Source: Clostridiales bacterium
GTDB taxonomy: Bacteria > Bacillota > Clostridia > Christensenellales > Aristaeellaceae
DNA: 64,000 bases
Assembly: GCA_004556545.1 (NCBI GenBank)
Contig: SFGO01000001.1
Coordinates: 112,581 to 176,580 of the forward strand
Direction: 5' to 3'
In this document: one piece after another, positions 51,631 through 59,481 of the stretch
How the letters are laid out: each line of letters opens with the position of its first letter
Position numbering within the stretch: the stretch's first letter is position 1
Position numbers and translations under genes: made by a program
The notes under the pieces: generated by a model
What the model saw: the letters and a program-made list of their open reading frames with translations, nothing else
Told to the model about the DNA's origin: nothing
Databases searched by the model: none

Positions 51631-52788
51631 GTGAAGATCGTTGGGATCATCTGCGAATACGACCCCTTTCACCGGGGACACGCCCATCAGTTTGCGGAGA
51701 TACGACGTACCGATCCTGACGCGGCGATCGTGTGCCTGATGAGCGGCTGCTTCACGCAGCGCGGTTTGCCAGCGCTCTTCTCTCCGGCTGCACGGGCAGC
51801 TGCCGCTTTGGAGAATGGGGCCGATCTGGTGCTGGAACTGCCCGCTGCCTTTGCCCTGCGGGATGCGGAGCACTTCGCGCTGGGCGGCGTATCTATTCTG
51901 GAACGTCTGGGCTTTGTGACTCACCTTTCCTTCGGCACGGAAGACGAGCTTCCCCTTCTGGAACCTGCGGCAGCCCTGCTGGAAGCGCCGGACGAAGCGT
52001 TTCAGAGCCGTCTTCGTTTCTTTCTGGGAATGGGCCTGTCCCATGCGGCTGCGCAGGGAAAGGCGCTGGAGGAGCGTTTTCCGGAAGCGAAGGACGTGTT
52101 TCAGCGGCCCAACAACATTCTGGCGCTGTGCTACCTGCGGGCGCTTCGGCGGCTGAACAGTTCCCTGCAGCCGCTTCCCATCCATCGAAGCGGCGATTAT
52201 CACGCAGATGCGCTTGCTCCCAATACTTTTCCGTCTGCCCGGGCGGTTCGGGCCAGCATTCTTTCAGGCTGCTGGGCAGAAGCGGAGGAGGCCTGCGGCT
52301 ACCCACTGCCCCATTCCCCCATTTGCCAGCCTGACGCGCTGGATCAGGCGCTTCTGTTTCGGCTGAGAAACATGACCCCGGAGGAGCTGCGCGGCTATTC
52401 CTACTGTTCCGAAGGGCTGGAAAATCGCCTGCTAAGCGCCGCAAAAGAAGCCCTCTGCCGGGAAAAACTATTGGAGAGCGTCAAAACGCGCCGCTACTCC
52501 CTAACGCGCCTGAACCGGCTTATGACCCAGATGATGCTTTACATGGACGATGCTCTGCTTCGCGCCTATCCGGAACCGGCTTTCGTCCGGCTGCTGGGGT
52601 TCCGTCAGGAACGGAAAGCGCTGCTGTCGTATTTGAAGCAAAGCCGGATCCCCATCATTGCCAAAGCGGCGGATGCCGAGCGAGATCACCCGCTCTTCCG
52701 GCTGGAAGAACGCGCCTATGATCTTTGGGCGCTGGGGGCCGCGCTCCCGGGCGGGCTGCTTTTCCGAACGCAGATGGTCATCCGATAA
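51631..52788 (+). CDS. tmcAL: tRNA-Met cytidine acetate ligase TmcAL
   Basis: TmcAL (formerly YlbM) forms N4-acetylcytidine at the wobble base of elongator tRNA-Met using acetate and ATP. The 385-residue protein has the nucleotidyltransferase start VGIICEYDPFHRGHAHQF (HxGH type), SGCFTQRGLPALF, and RPNNILALCYLRALRR and SARAVRASIL in the middle. The GTG at 51631 is chosen: GGAGG stands 9 bases upstream and it begins the conserved strand, while the open frame above it has no ribosome site. It uses acetate, the product of AckA nearby, though there is no operon link. Confidence 0.93.
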   Translation: MKIVGIICEYDPFHRGHAHQFAEIRRTDPDAAIVCLMSGCFTQRGLPALFSPAARAAAALENGADLVLELPAAFALRDAEHFALGGVSILERLGFVTHLSFGTEDELPLLEPAAALLEAPDEAFQSRLRFFLGMGLSHAAAQGKALEERFPEAKDVFQRPNNILALCYLRALRRLNSSLQPLPIHRSGDYHADALAPNTFPSARAVRASILSGCWAEAEEACGYPLPHSPICQPDALDQALLFRLRNMTPEELRGYSYCSEGLENRLLSAAKEALCREKLLESVKTRRYSLTRLNRLMTQMMLYMDDALLRAYPEPAFVRLLGFRQERKALLSYLKQSRIPIIAKAADAERDHPLFRLEERAYDLWALGAALPGGLLFRTQMVIR

Positions 52789-52821
52789 AATAGCGATTCC
52801 AATGCAAAAGGAGACGAATTC

Positions 52822-54552
52822 ATGAAAACCCTGTTTCCCTTTCTGAAACCCTATCGAAAGGAATGTGTGCTTGCGCCGCTGTTCAAGCTGCTGGAAGCGC
52901 TGCTGGAACTCTTCGTTCCTCTGCTGATGGCGGCCATCATCGACAAGGGCATCATGGCCTCCGACAGCGGCTATGTGCTCCGAACCGGCCTGATTCTGGT
53001 AGGACTGGGCCTGCTGGGCTTCGGCGCGTCCGCCACGGCGCAGTATTTCGCTGCCCGGGCGGCCACCGGCTTTTCTGCCGATGTAAAGTCCTCCCTGTTT
53101 GCCCACATCCAGCGTTTTTCCTATGCGGATCTGGATCGCCTTGGTTCTTCGACGCTGATCAACCGCATGACCACCGACGTGAACCAGATGCAGACCGGCG
53201 TGAACATGGTGCTGCGTCTTTTGCTGCGCTCGCCCTTCGTGGTATTCGGCGCAACCATCATGGCCTTTACCGTCAACGCACGCGCCGCGCTGATCTTTCT
53301 GGCGCTGCTTCCGCTTCTGACCCTGACGGTGGTGGGCATTACCAAGCTGACGCTGCCCCGTTATCAGCGGGTACAGGGTCAGCTGGACAAGGTGCTGCTG
53401 CACACCCGGGAAAACGTGACCGGCGTTCGGGTGCTTCGAGCTTTCCGCATGCAGCAGGCGGAAACTGCCGCCTACAAGAGCGATAACGACGAGCTGACCC
53501 GGATGCAGCTGCGGGTAGGCCGCCTGTCCGCCCTGATGAATCCCCTGACCTTTATTCTGGTCAACGCGGCGCTGATCGTCCTGCTGAAAAGCGGAGCCGT
53601 TCAGGTCAACAACGGAGCGCTTCAGACGGGCGAAATGGTGGCTCTGGTCAACTACCTGAACCAGATTCTGGTGGAGCTGGTCAAGCTGGCCAACCTGATC
53701 ATCACCATGACCAAATCCATGGCCAGCGCCGCCCGGGTGGAAAACGTTCTGAAGCTGGAGCCTTCCATGAAGGACCCTGCCAGCCCTGTAACGCCTGCTT
53801 CTGATTGTCGGGAAAGCGTCGGATTCGACCATGTTTCCACCCGCTATCCGGAAGCGGGCGCGGATTCGCTGACGGACGTTACCTTCAAGGCCCTGAAGGG
53901 ACAGACCATCGGCGTCATCGGCGGCACCGGTTCCGGCAAGAGTACACTGATTCAACTGATTCCCCGCTTCTACGACGTTTCCTCCGGCAGCGTCCGGGTG
54001 GACGGCGTGGATGTGCGTCAGCAGAGCATGACGGCCCTGCGGCAGCGGATCGCCGTGGTGCCGCAAAAAGCCGCCCTGTTCCAAGGCACCATCCGGGAGA
54101 ACCTTCTCTGGGGCGACCAGAGCGCTACGGATGAAGAGCTCTGGCAGGCGCTGGAAACCGCGCAGGCCGCCGAAGTCGTGCGCGGAAAACCCCTTGGACT
54201 GGACGAAATGCTGGAACAGAACGGCCGCAACCTTTCCGGCGGCCAGAAGCAGCGGCTGACCATTGCCCGTGCACTGGTGCGTAAGCCAGAAATTCTGATT
54301 CTGGACGACAGTGCCTCCGCGCTCGACTTTGCCACGGATGCGGCGCTGCGCAAGGCCATTCGGGAGCTGCCCGGCGAGATTACCGTGTTCATTATTTCTC
54401 AGCGGCCCAGCTCCATCCGCTATGCCGATCAGATTCTGGTGCTGGATGAAGGCCGTCTGGTGGGCTGCGGAAGCAGCGAAGAACTGCTGAAGTCCTGCCC
54501 GCTTTATCAGGAAATCTATCGCACGCAATATCCCGAGGAGGTGATCGCATGA
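52822..54552 (+). CDS. ABC exporter half-transporter with degenerate ATP site
   Basis: This 576-residue fused membrane-ATPase protein has six helices in residues 1-310. The ATPase domain has Walker A GGTGSGKSTLIQL, a canonical signature NLSGGQKQR, Walker B ILILDDSASALD (Asp where the catalytic Glu should be) and an H-loop ISQR (Gln for His). These changes mark the degenerate half of heterodimeric exporters such as BmrC/D or TM287/288. The second gene overlaps by 4 bases and supplies the intact site. It probably exports drugs or lipids. Confidence 0.95.
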   Translation: MKTLFPFLKPYRKECVLAPLFKLLEALLELFVPLLMAAIIDKGIMASDSGYVLRTGLILVGLGLLGFGASATAQYFAARAATGFSADVKSSLFAHIQRFSYADLDRLGSSTLINRMTTDVNQMQTGVNMVLRLLLRSPFVVFGATIMAFTVNARAALIFLALLPLLTLTVVGITKLTLPRYQRVQGQLDKVLLHTRENVTGVRVLRAFRMQQAETAAYKSDNDELTRMQLRVGRLSALMNPLTFILVNAALIVLLKSGAVQVNNGALQTGEMVALVNYLNQILVELVKLANLIITMTKSMASAARVENVLKLEPSMKDPASPVTPASDCRESVGFDHVSTRYPEAGADSLTDVTFKALKGQTIGVIGGTGSGKSTLIQLIPRFYDVSSGSVRVDGVDVRQQSMTALRQRIAVVPQKAALFQGTIRENLLWGDQSATDEELWQALETAQAAEVVRGKPLGLDEMLEQNGRNLSGGQKQRLTIARALVRKPEILILDDSASALDFATDAALRKAIRELPGEITVFIISQRPSSIRYADQILVLDEGRLVGCGSSEELLKSCPLYQEIYRTQYPEEVIA

Positions 54553-56306
54553 AACGCGACGCTGCCAAATCCGCCATCCTTTCCCGCTCCCTGAAGTATG
54601 TGGGACGCTATCGCGGCTATCTTTGGGTCTCTCTGGCTTTGTCAGCCGTCAGTGTCGCCGCGACGCTGTATATCCCCATTTTAACCGGTCAGGTCATCGA
54701 TTTGCTGATCGGTCAGGGATCGGTCGATTTCTCCGCCATGGTTCCCCTGCTGGTTCGCATTGGCGTTCTGATCGCTTTGGGCGCCGCCGCCCAGTTCTTT
54801 ACCGGCACCTGCAACAACCGGCTGACCTACTGCACTGTGCGCGACATCCGCAGCGACGCTTTCAACCGCCTGCAGCATTTGCCTATCTCCTATTTGGACA
54901 GTCACGCTTCCGGCGATGTGGTCAGCCGGGTCATCACGGATGTAGACCAGTTTGCCGACGGCCTGCTGATGGGCCTTACGCAGTTGTTTACCGGTGTTCT
55001 GACCATTCTAGGCACGTTGGGATTCATGTACTCGGTCAACTGGATCATTGCTACCGCCGTAGTGGTCATCACGCCTCTTTCGCTGGTCGCGGCATCCTTC
55101 ATTGCGAAGAACACCTATAAAATGTTTTCCCTGCAAACGAAGATCCGCGGTGAGCAGACCTCGCTGATTGATGAAATGCTTACCCAGCAGAAGGTGGTTC
55201 GCGCCTTTGGCATGGAGCAGCCGGTTCAGACCCGTTTCGATGAGATCAACGGGCGGCTGCGGGGGGCCAGTCTTCGGGCGGTGTTTTTCTCCTCGCTGAC
55301 CAATCCCTCCACTCGCTTTGTGAATTCGCTGGTTTACGCCTGCGTCGGCGTAGCGGGCGCGCTGACTTCCATCGCTACCGGCGGCGCGGGGCTGTCCATC
55401 GGCTCGCTGTCCGCATTCCTGAGCTATGCCAATCAGTACACCAAGCCCTTCAATGAGATTTCCGGCGTGGTGACGGAACTGCAGGGCGCTCTGGCCTGTG
55501 CCCAGCGGGTCTTTGAACTGATCGACGCGCCGGAAGAAATGCCCGACAGTCCTTCGGCCAAAAAGCTGGAGCCTGTAACCGGAGCCGTCGAGATTCAGGA
55601 TGTTTCCTTCTCCTATGTGCCCGAAAAGCCGCTGATCCGCCACTTCAACCTGAAAGTGGCTCCCGGCCAGCGCGTGGCCATCGTCGGGCCCACCGGCTGC
55701 GGCAAAACCACGCTGATCAACCTGCTGATGCGTTTCTATGATGTAAACGACGGACAGATCGTCCTGAGCGGGCAGAGCATTATGGACGTTACTCGGGAAA
55801 GCCTGCGCCAAAGCTTCGGCATGGTGCTGCAGGATACCTGGCTGAAAACCGGCACGGTTCGGGACAACATCCGCATGGGCCGGGAGGACGTTACGGACGA
55901 TGAAATCATCGCTGCTGCCAAGGCCGCCCATGCGCACGGCTTCATCCAGCGCCTGCCTGAGGGCTACGACACCGTGCTGACCGAGGACGGCGGAAGTCTT
56001 TCTCAGGGTGAAAAGCAGCTTTTGTGCATCACGCGCGTCATGCTGTCCATTCCGCCCATGCTGATTCTGGACGAGGCTACCTCCTCCATCGATACCCGCA
56101 CTGAGCAGCGTATTCAGCGGGCGTTTGAGAAACTGATGCGCGGGCGCACCAGCTTCATTGTCGCTCACCGTCTTTCCACCATCCAGAACGCGGACATGAT
56201 CCTGGTCATGAACGCGGGCAATGTAGTGGAACAGGGCACCCATGAAGAGCTGCTTCAAAAGGGCGGCTTCTACGCAAAGCTGTACAACAGCCAGTTCGCC
56301 GCTTGA
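54549..56306 (+). CDS. ABC exporter half-transporter with intact catalytic residues
   Basis: This 585-residue partner of the preceding gene has six membrane helices followed by an ATPase domain with Walker A GPTGCGKTTLINL, Walker B MLILDEATSSID with catalytic Glu, and H-loop IVAHRLSTI. Its signature is SLSQGEKQL, not LSGGQ. So the working ATP site uses this protein's Walker motifs with the partner's LSGGQ. The other site combines the degenerate Walker B with LSQGE. The halves fit as one asymmetric heterodimer. The gene ends just before the first hairpin of repeat copy B. Confidence 0.95.
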   Translation: MKRDAAKSAILSRSLKYVGRYRGYLWVSLALSAVSVAATLYIPILTGQVIDLLIGQGSVDFSAMVPLLVRIGVLIALGAAAQFFTGTCNNRLTYCTVRDIRSDAFNRLQHLPISYLDSHASGDVVSRVITDVDQFADGLLMGLTQLFTGVLTILGTLGFMYSVNWIIATAVVVITPLSLVAASFIAKNTYKMFSLQTKIRGEQTSLIDEMLTQQKVVRAFGMEQPVQTRFDEINGRLRGASLRAVFFSSLTNPSTRFVNSLVYACVGVAGALTSIATGGAGLSIGSLSAFLSYANQYTKPFNEISGVVTELQGALACAQRVFELIDAPEEMPDSPSAKKLEPVTGAVEIQDVSFSYVPEKPLIRHFNLKVAPGQRVAIVGPTGCGKTTLINLLMRFYDVNDGQIVLSGQSIMDVTRESLRQSFGMVLQDTWLKTGTVRDNIRMGREDVTDDEIIAAAKAAHAHGFIQRLPEGYDTVLTEDGGSLSQGEKQLLCITRVMLSIPPMLILDEATSSIDTRTEQRIQRAFEKLMRGRTSFIVAHRLSTIQNADMILVMNAGNVVEQGTHEELLQKGGFYAKLYNSQFAA

Positions 56307-56313
56307 AAATGGC

Positions 56314-56334
56314 GCCGTGCGTTTACCGCACGGC
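56314..56334 (+). repeat. Left flanking hairpin of repeat copy B
   Basis: GCCGTGCG and CGCACGGC form a perfect stem with loop TTTAC, 8 bases after the exporter stop. It has no T run. It is nearly identical to the hairpin at 56509-56529, differing only in one loop base, so repeat copy B sits between two copies of the same hairpin. Confidence 0.85.
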
Positions 56335-56352
56335 TCAAATAGCTGAAACACG

Positions 56353-56508
56353 CCCTGTCGAAAAACCCAAGTTGGCCGCCGTTGCCTGCAAACAGCGCTA
56401 CGCTGGTTTGCAGGGAAAGTGCTGCGGCACAAGGGTTAGGGGCTCTGCCCCTATAACCCCGGCAGGAGGCAGTGCCTCCTGCACCTCCACTTTTTTTGAC
56501 ACTCTGGG
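56353..56508 (+). repeat. Structured dispersed repeat, copy B
   Basis: This is the most complete copy. It opens CCCTGTCGAAAAACCC and closes ACTTTTTTTGACACTCTGG, so the ends TGTCGAAAAA and (reversed) TGTCAAAAAA match at 9 of 10 positions. Hairpin 1 is CCTGCAAAC...GTTTGCAGG. Hairpin 2 is GGGTTAGGGGC...GCCCCTATAACCC. Hairpin 3 is GCAGGAGGCA G TGCCTCCTGC, followed by a T run like a terminator. It lies between the ABC exporter and the MATE gene. Confidence 0.92.
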
Positions 56509-56540
56509 GCCGTGCGTTTATCGCACGGCTCTATTTTTAT
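56509..56540 (+). terminator. Right flanking hairpin of copy B, intrinsic terminator
   Basis: GCCGTGCG (56509-56516) and CGCACGGC (56522-56529) with loop TTTAT are followed by TCTATTTTTAT, a good terminator for the exporter operon. The copy at 56314 lacks the T run. Confidence 0.85.
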
Positions 56541-56584
56541 GCCCGACTCCTACACAGCGTCCTGTTTTATGCTGTCAATAGGCA

Positions 56585-56635
56585 TTGACAGCCCTTTGAC
56601 GTACCGTTATACTGATACAGATCGTACATCAAAGG
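56585..56635 (+). promoter_or_regulatory. MATE gene promoter with long inverted repeat
   Basis: TTGACA (56585-56590) and TATACT (56608-56613) are 17 bases apart. A 12-bp inverted repeat, CCTTTGACGTAC (56593-56604) and GTACATCAAAGG (56624-56635), matches at 11 of 12 positions and straddles the -10 box, with arm centres 31 bp (three turns) apart. This looks like a repressor or activator operator. The right arm includes part of the ribosome site AAAGGAG. Confidence 0.75.
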
Positions 56636-56644
56636 AGTTTTTTT

Positions 56645-58067
56645 ATGGCATCCAGAAGATCGTCTGCTTTCCCATGGAAAGAATTTCTGCGCAACGTGGC
56701 GGTAATCGCCATTCCGATTGCGCTTCAAAACCTGCTGACGACCACCGGCAGCATGGTCGATACCATGATGATCGCCCCGCTGGGAGAGTTGAGCGTAGGC
56801 GCTGTGGGACTGTGCGCCCAGTTCTCTTCCCTGATGTTTTCCGGCTACTGGGGCTTTATGGGCGGCGGCATGCTGTTTTTTGCCCAGTATTATGGCGCGA
56901 AGGATGACGACGGCGTTAACCGCGCCTATGGAATGACGCTGCTGTGCATGATGGCGGACGCTGTTCTTTTTGCCGCACTGGCGCTGTTCTTCCCGGAATT
57001 CGTCATGCGCGTTTATACGGATAAGCCCGCCATTCAGGAGATCGGCGTTCAGTATCTTCGAATGGTCGGCTTCGCTTATCCGCTGCAGGTGTACGCCATG
57101 GCGATGAGCTCTCTACTGCGTACAACGGATCGTGTGCGCATTCCGCTGTACGGCGCGATTGCCTCCGTAGCGACCAACGTTGTTCTGAACTGGCTGCTGA
57201 TTTTCGGCCGTTTTGGCCTGCCTGCCATGGGCACAGGGTGCGGCGCTGGCCACGGTCTGCGCCGCCGCAGTGAACGTTCTGGTCATTCTGCTGCTTGGCA
57301 AAGTCCAGAAGCACCCCTATCTGTTCCGCGTTTCCAAGCACTTCGTCTGGCCCAAGGCCTTTGTGGCGGAATACTTCCATAAGTGCTTTCCTATTCTGAT
57401 GAACGAGATTCTGATCGGCGTCGGCAACATGGTCGTGAATATGGTGCTGGGCCGTCAGGCGGAGCAGGCGATTGCCGCCACCGCCGTATTCCGCACGCTG
57501 GAGGGTCTGGTGATCGGCTTCTTTGCGGGCTTCTCCAATGCCGCCTCCGTGCTGGTGGGCAAATGCGTGGGCGCGGGCGAGCTGGATACGGCCTACGAGC
57601 GGGCCAAACGGCTGGTGTATCTGTGCGCGGGATTTATCTTCGTCGTTTGTCTGGCCCTTGTCCTTGCCCACAAGCCCATTCTGACGGCCATGAGCCTGCA
57701 GGGCGAGTCGCTGGAAATCGGCACGGGAATGCTGATTATTTACTGTGTGGCTGCCGTGATCCGCATGAGCAACTGGGTCCAGAACGACACCTATCGTTCT
57801 GCAGGTGATGCGGCCTTCGGAACCATTCTGGAAATCGCCTTTATGTATCTGATGGTACTCCCCTGCGTCTGCCTGACCGGCCTTGTCTGGAAAGCGCCTT
57901 TCCTGCTGATTTTTGCCTGCTGTTATATTGACGAGCCGATCCGCTTTGTGATGATGCACGTACACCTCTATTCCGGAAAATGGGTCAAGCCCGTGACCGA
58001 CATTGGCAAAGCGGCGCTCCCGGCGTTTCGGGCCAAGCATGCCCGTGGCAGGGAAAAGGCTGCGTGA
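56645..58067 (+). pseudogene. MATE-family efflux transporter, split by a frameshift
   Basis: The first part (56645 to about 57235) encodes a MATE N-terminus with helices and the conserved stretch GSMVDTMMIAPLGELSVGAVG. The second (about 57230-58067, another frame) continues with QGAALATVCAAAVNVLVILL and the rest of the transporter. At about 57228-57236 the text ATGGGCACAGGGTG would read Met-Gly-Ala-Gln-Gly if GC were added after ATGGGC. So two bases are missing, or one is extra. Together the parts make a normal length of about 470 residues. It has an intact promoter and ribosome site. Either a recent mutation or a sequence error explains it. Confidence 0.85.
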
Positions 58068-58143
58068 GGCGTGTACTGCTCTGAAGATGCCTGCACCCGC
58101 ATTGAGTCCATGCTGGAAGCAAGGCTGAAAAAGAAATAGCCCC

Positions 58144-58171
58144 TTGAGTTTCCTATAATCTTGAGTATAAT
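58144..58171 (+). promoter_or_regulatory. Promoter of the AT-rich island genes
   Basis: TTGAGT (58144-58149) and TATAAT (58166-58171) are 16 bases apart, 18 bases before the ATG at 58189. A second TATAAT (58154-58159) lies in the spacer. Confidence 0.65.
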
Positions 58172-58188
58172 GAAAGCATCAAAGCATC

Positions 58189-58566
58189 ATGAATTTTAAA
58201 GGATTTGATCGTATGTTTGGGCGAAAAAAGAAAGACGAAAAACCAAAGTATTACGAACGCATGAAAGGCGGATGGATTGGAATTTTCTTTTTGCCCATTG
58301 GCTTCAGTATGCGAGCTGTGACTGAATACAACCCGGACGATACGTATGAACTTTTTTGCCATGATGTATATGGCGTTCATCCCCAATTTATTGGCGGATG
58401 GCCCCCTATGGTTTATTATTCTCCTTTTATGGCTTTGATCCTATTGATTGCCGCTTTGCTTGGAGAATCCACCACTTTCTTCATTATATTTGATATTGGC
58501 TGGGCACTGTTTGTGTGGTTTGCTAACTGGTATTTTACTTCTTATGAAAGGATGAAATATGTATGA
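58189..58566 (+). CDS. Small membrane protein of unknown function
   Basis: I do not recognise this 125-residue protein. It has a charged N-terminus (MFGRKKKDEKPKYYERMKGG), a first hydrophobic stretch GIFFLPIGFSM, a Pro/Trp-rich loop, and two C-terminal membrane segments (MVYYSPFMALILLIAALLG and FIIFDIGWALFVWFANW). Base and codon use are clearly more A/T-rich than the surrounding chromosome, which suggests transfer. Its stop overlaps the ATG of the next gene (ATGA), so the two are coupled. Confidence 0.7.
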   Translation: MNFKGFDRMFGRKKKDEKPKYYERMKGGWIGIFFLPIGFSMRAVTEYNPDDTYELFCHDVYGVHPQFIGGWPPMVYYSPFMALILLIAALLGESTTFFIIFDIGWALFVWFANWYFTSYERMKYV

Positions 58567-59056
58567 AAAAAGCACTGCACGACGCACTGTGGTATTTTTG
58601 GGTTAAAACTCTTTGGAAGCCGACAAAAAAAGAAAACAAGAAATTGCGAGCGAGGACGCTAGGCTTGGCTGGGGAATAGACGGCAGAAGAGAATTTTTAT
58701 TCAGCGCCAAATGGTGGGGCACTACGGAGCTGGGGTACATAAACACATGGATTAGCAAGGTGCCAAACGAGGTTCAATGGTTTCCAAAAGACCAGTTTAT
58801 AGCATATTTTAAGAAGCAACTTAATTTATCTAAAACTGGCGGCATTTGGTGGAATCCTAAATGGGGCAACATGGAAGATTACTTTACAGAAGAGGAAATG
58901 AAAACGTTGCGAGTGTCTGTGCGCAATATTCTTGGAAAGGAAGACGCCCGTTTTTCCGCTCACGTTCCTTGGGAGCAGCGAGAAAAGTATGCCGAAGAAA
59001 TGATCCATGGTATCGTGCCTCGCACCGAACCTATCCGCAAATGGAAAGGGCTGTGA
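58563..59056 (+). CDS. Two-frame gene joined at an A7 run (frameshifted or recoded)
   Basis: From the ATG at 58563, coupled to the gene before it, the zero frame encodes 38 residues (MKKALHDALWYFWVKTLW...) and stops at 58677-58679. The -1 frame is open to 59056 and encodes a Trp-rich polar protein (GRREFLFSAKWWGTTELGYI), but starts only with an unsupported TTG. The frames meet at A7, 58625-58631, which sits exactly in phase as A_AAA_AAA, a classic -1 slippery heptamer. A slip would give about 164 residues. Whether this is programmed, an indel, or a read error is not known. The family is not recognised. Confidence 0.55.
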
Positions 59057-59149
59057 AATATAAAATTCTTCTGCTGGTTCTATTGCTATGATAATGAGTT
59101 AATTATCGCTCGTCGTCCCTTCTGAATAACCGAAAACCACCCATCCTTC

Positions 59150-59177
59150 GCTCCCTGTTCATCAGGGAGCTTTTCTT
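59150..59177 (+). terminator. Intrinsic terminator in the AT-rich island
   Basis: GCTCCCTG (59150-59157) and CAGGGAGC (59163-59170) form a perfect stem with loop TTCAT, followed by TTTTCTT. It ends the two-gene transcript that begins at 58189. Confidence 0.9.
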
Positions 59178-59205
59178 ATCCCCAAAATTGAAAGGAGAAT
59201 GAAAT

Positions 59206-59460
59206 ATGACGGTTGGCTTCTGGGTTCTTTTTGGTGTTTTGGCTTTGGCGGGTGTTGTCATTGCGGCTTTTTGTTTTACTAGCGACGCGCCCGTTGGCGG
59301 CGTGATTACATTGCTAATCACCATCATCGTTCTTGGCGGGCTGCTCTGGTTTGGCTCGTAGTATTACAGCAATACCGCCTCCGGCGCTCGTGCCGTGAAA
59401 GACCAGCAGTTGGATTGGAGCCAAGGCGTAGAACGTATCATTCAGGTCGTTGACGAAAAG
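59206..59460 (+). pseudogene. Small phage-like membrane protein gene with in-frame amber codon
   Basis: The ATG at 59206 (AAAGGAG upstream) encodes 51 residues with two membrane helices (VLFGVLALAGVVIAAF and VITLLITIIVLGGLLWF) and stops at TAG 59359-59361. The same frame continues as YYSNTASGARAVKDQQLDWS and GVERIIQVVDEK. That resembles, from memory, the juxtamembrane part of small proteins in Gram-positive phages and mobile elements. Homology seems to end near 59460, where the antisense ROK gene begins. It is best read as a decayed gene with a nonsense codon and a lost 3' end. Stop read-through is the alternative. Confidence 0.6.
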
Positions 59461-59481
59461 CAAGGCTGCACAGGCGCAGCC

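Noticed and set aside
58068..58138. In-frame continuation of 22 codons after the MATE stop (ending LEARLKKK)
   Set aside because: It could be a relic C-terminus or a tiny GTG-started peptide, but has no ribosome site or recognisable homology.
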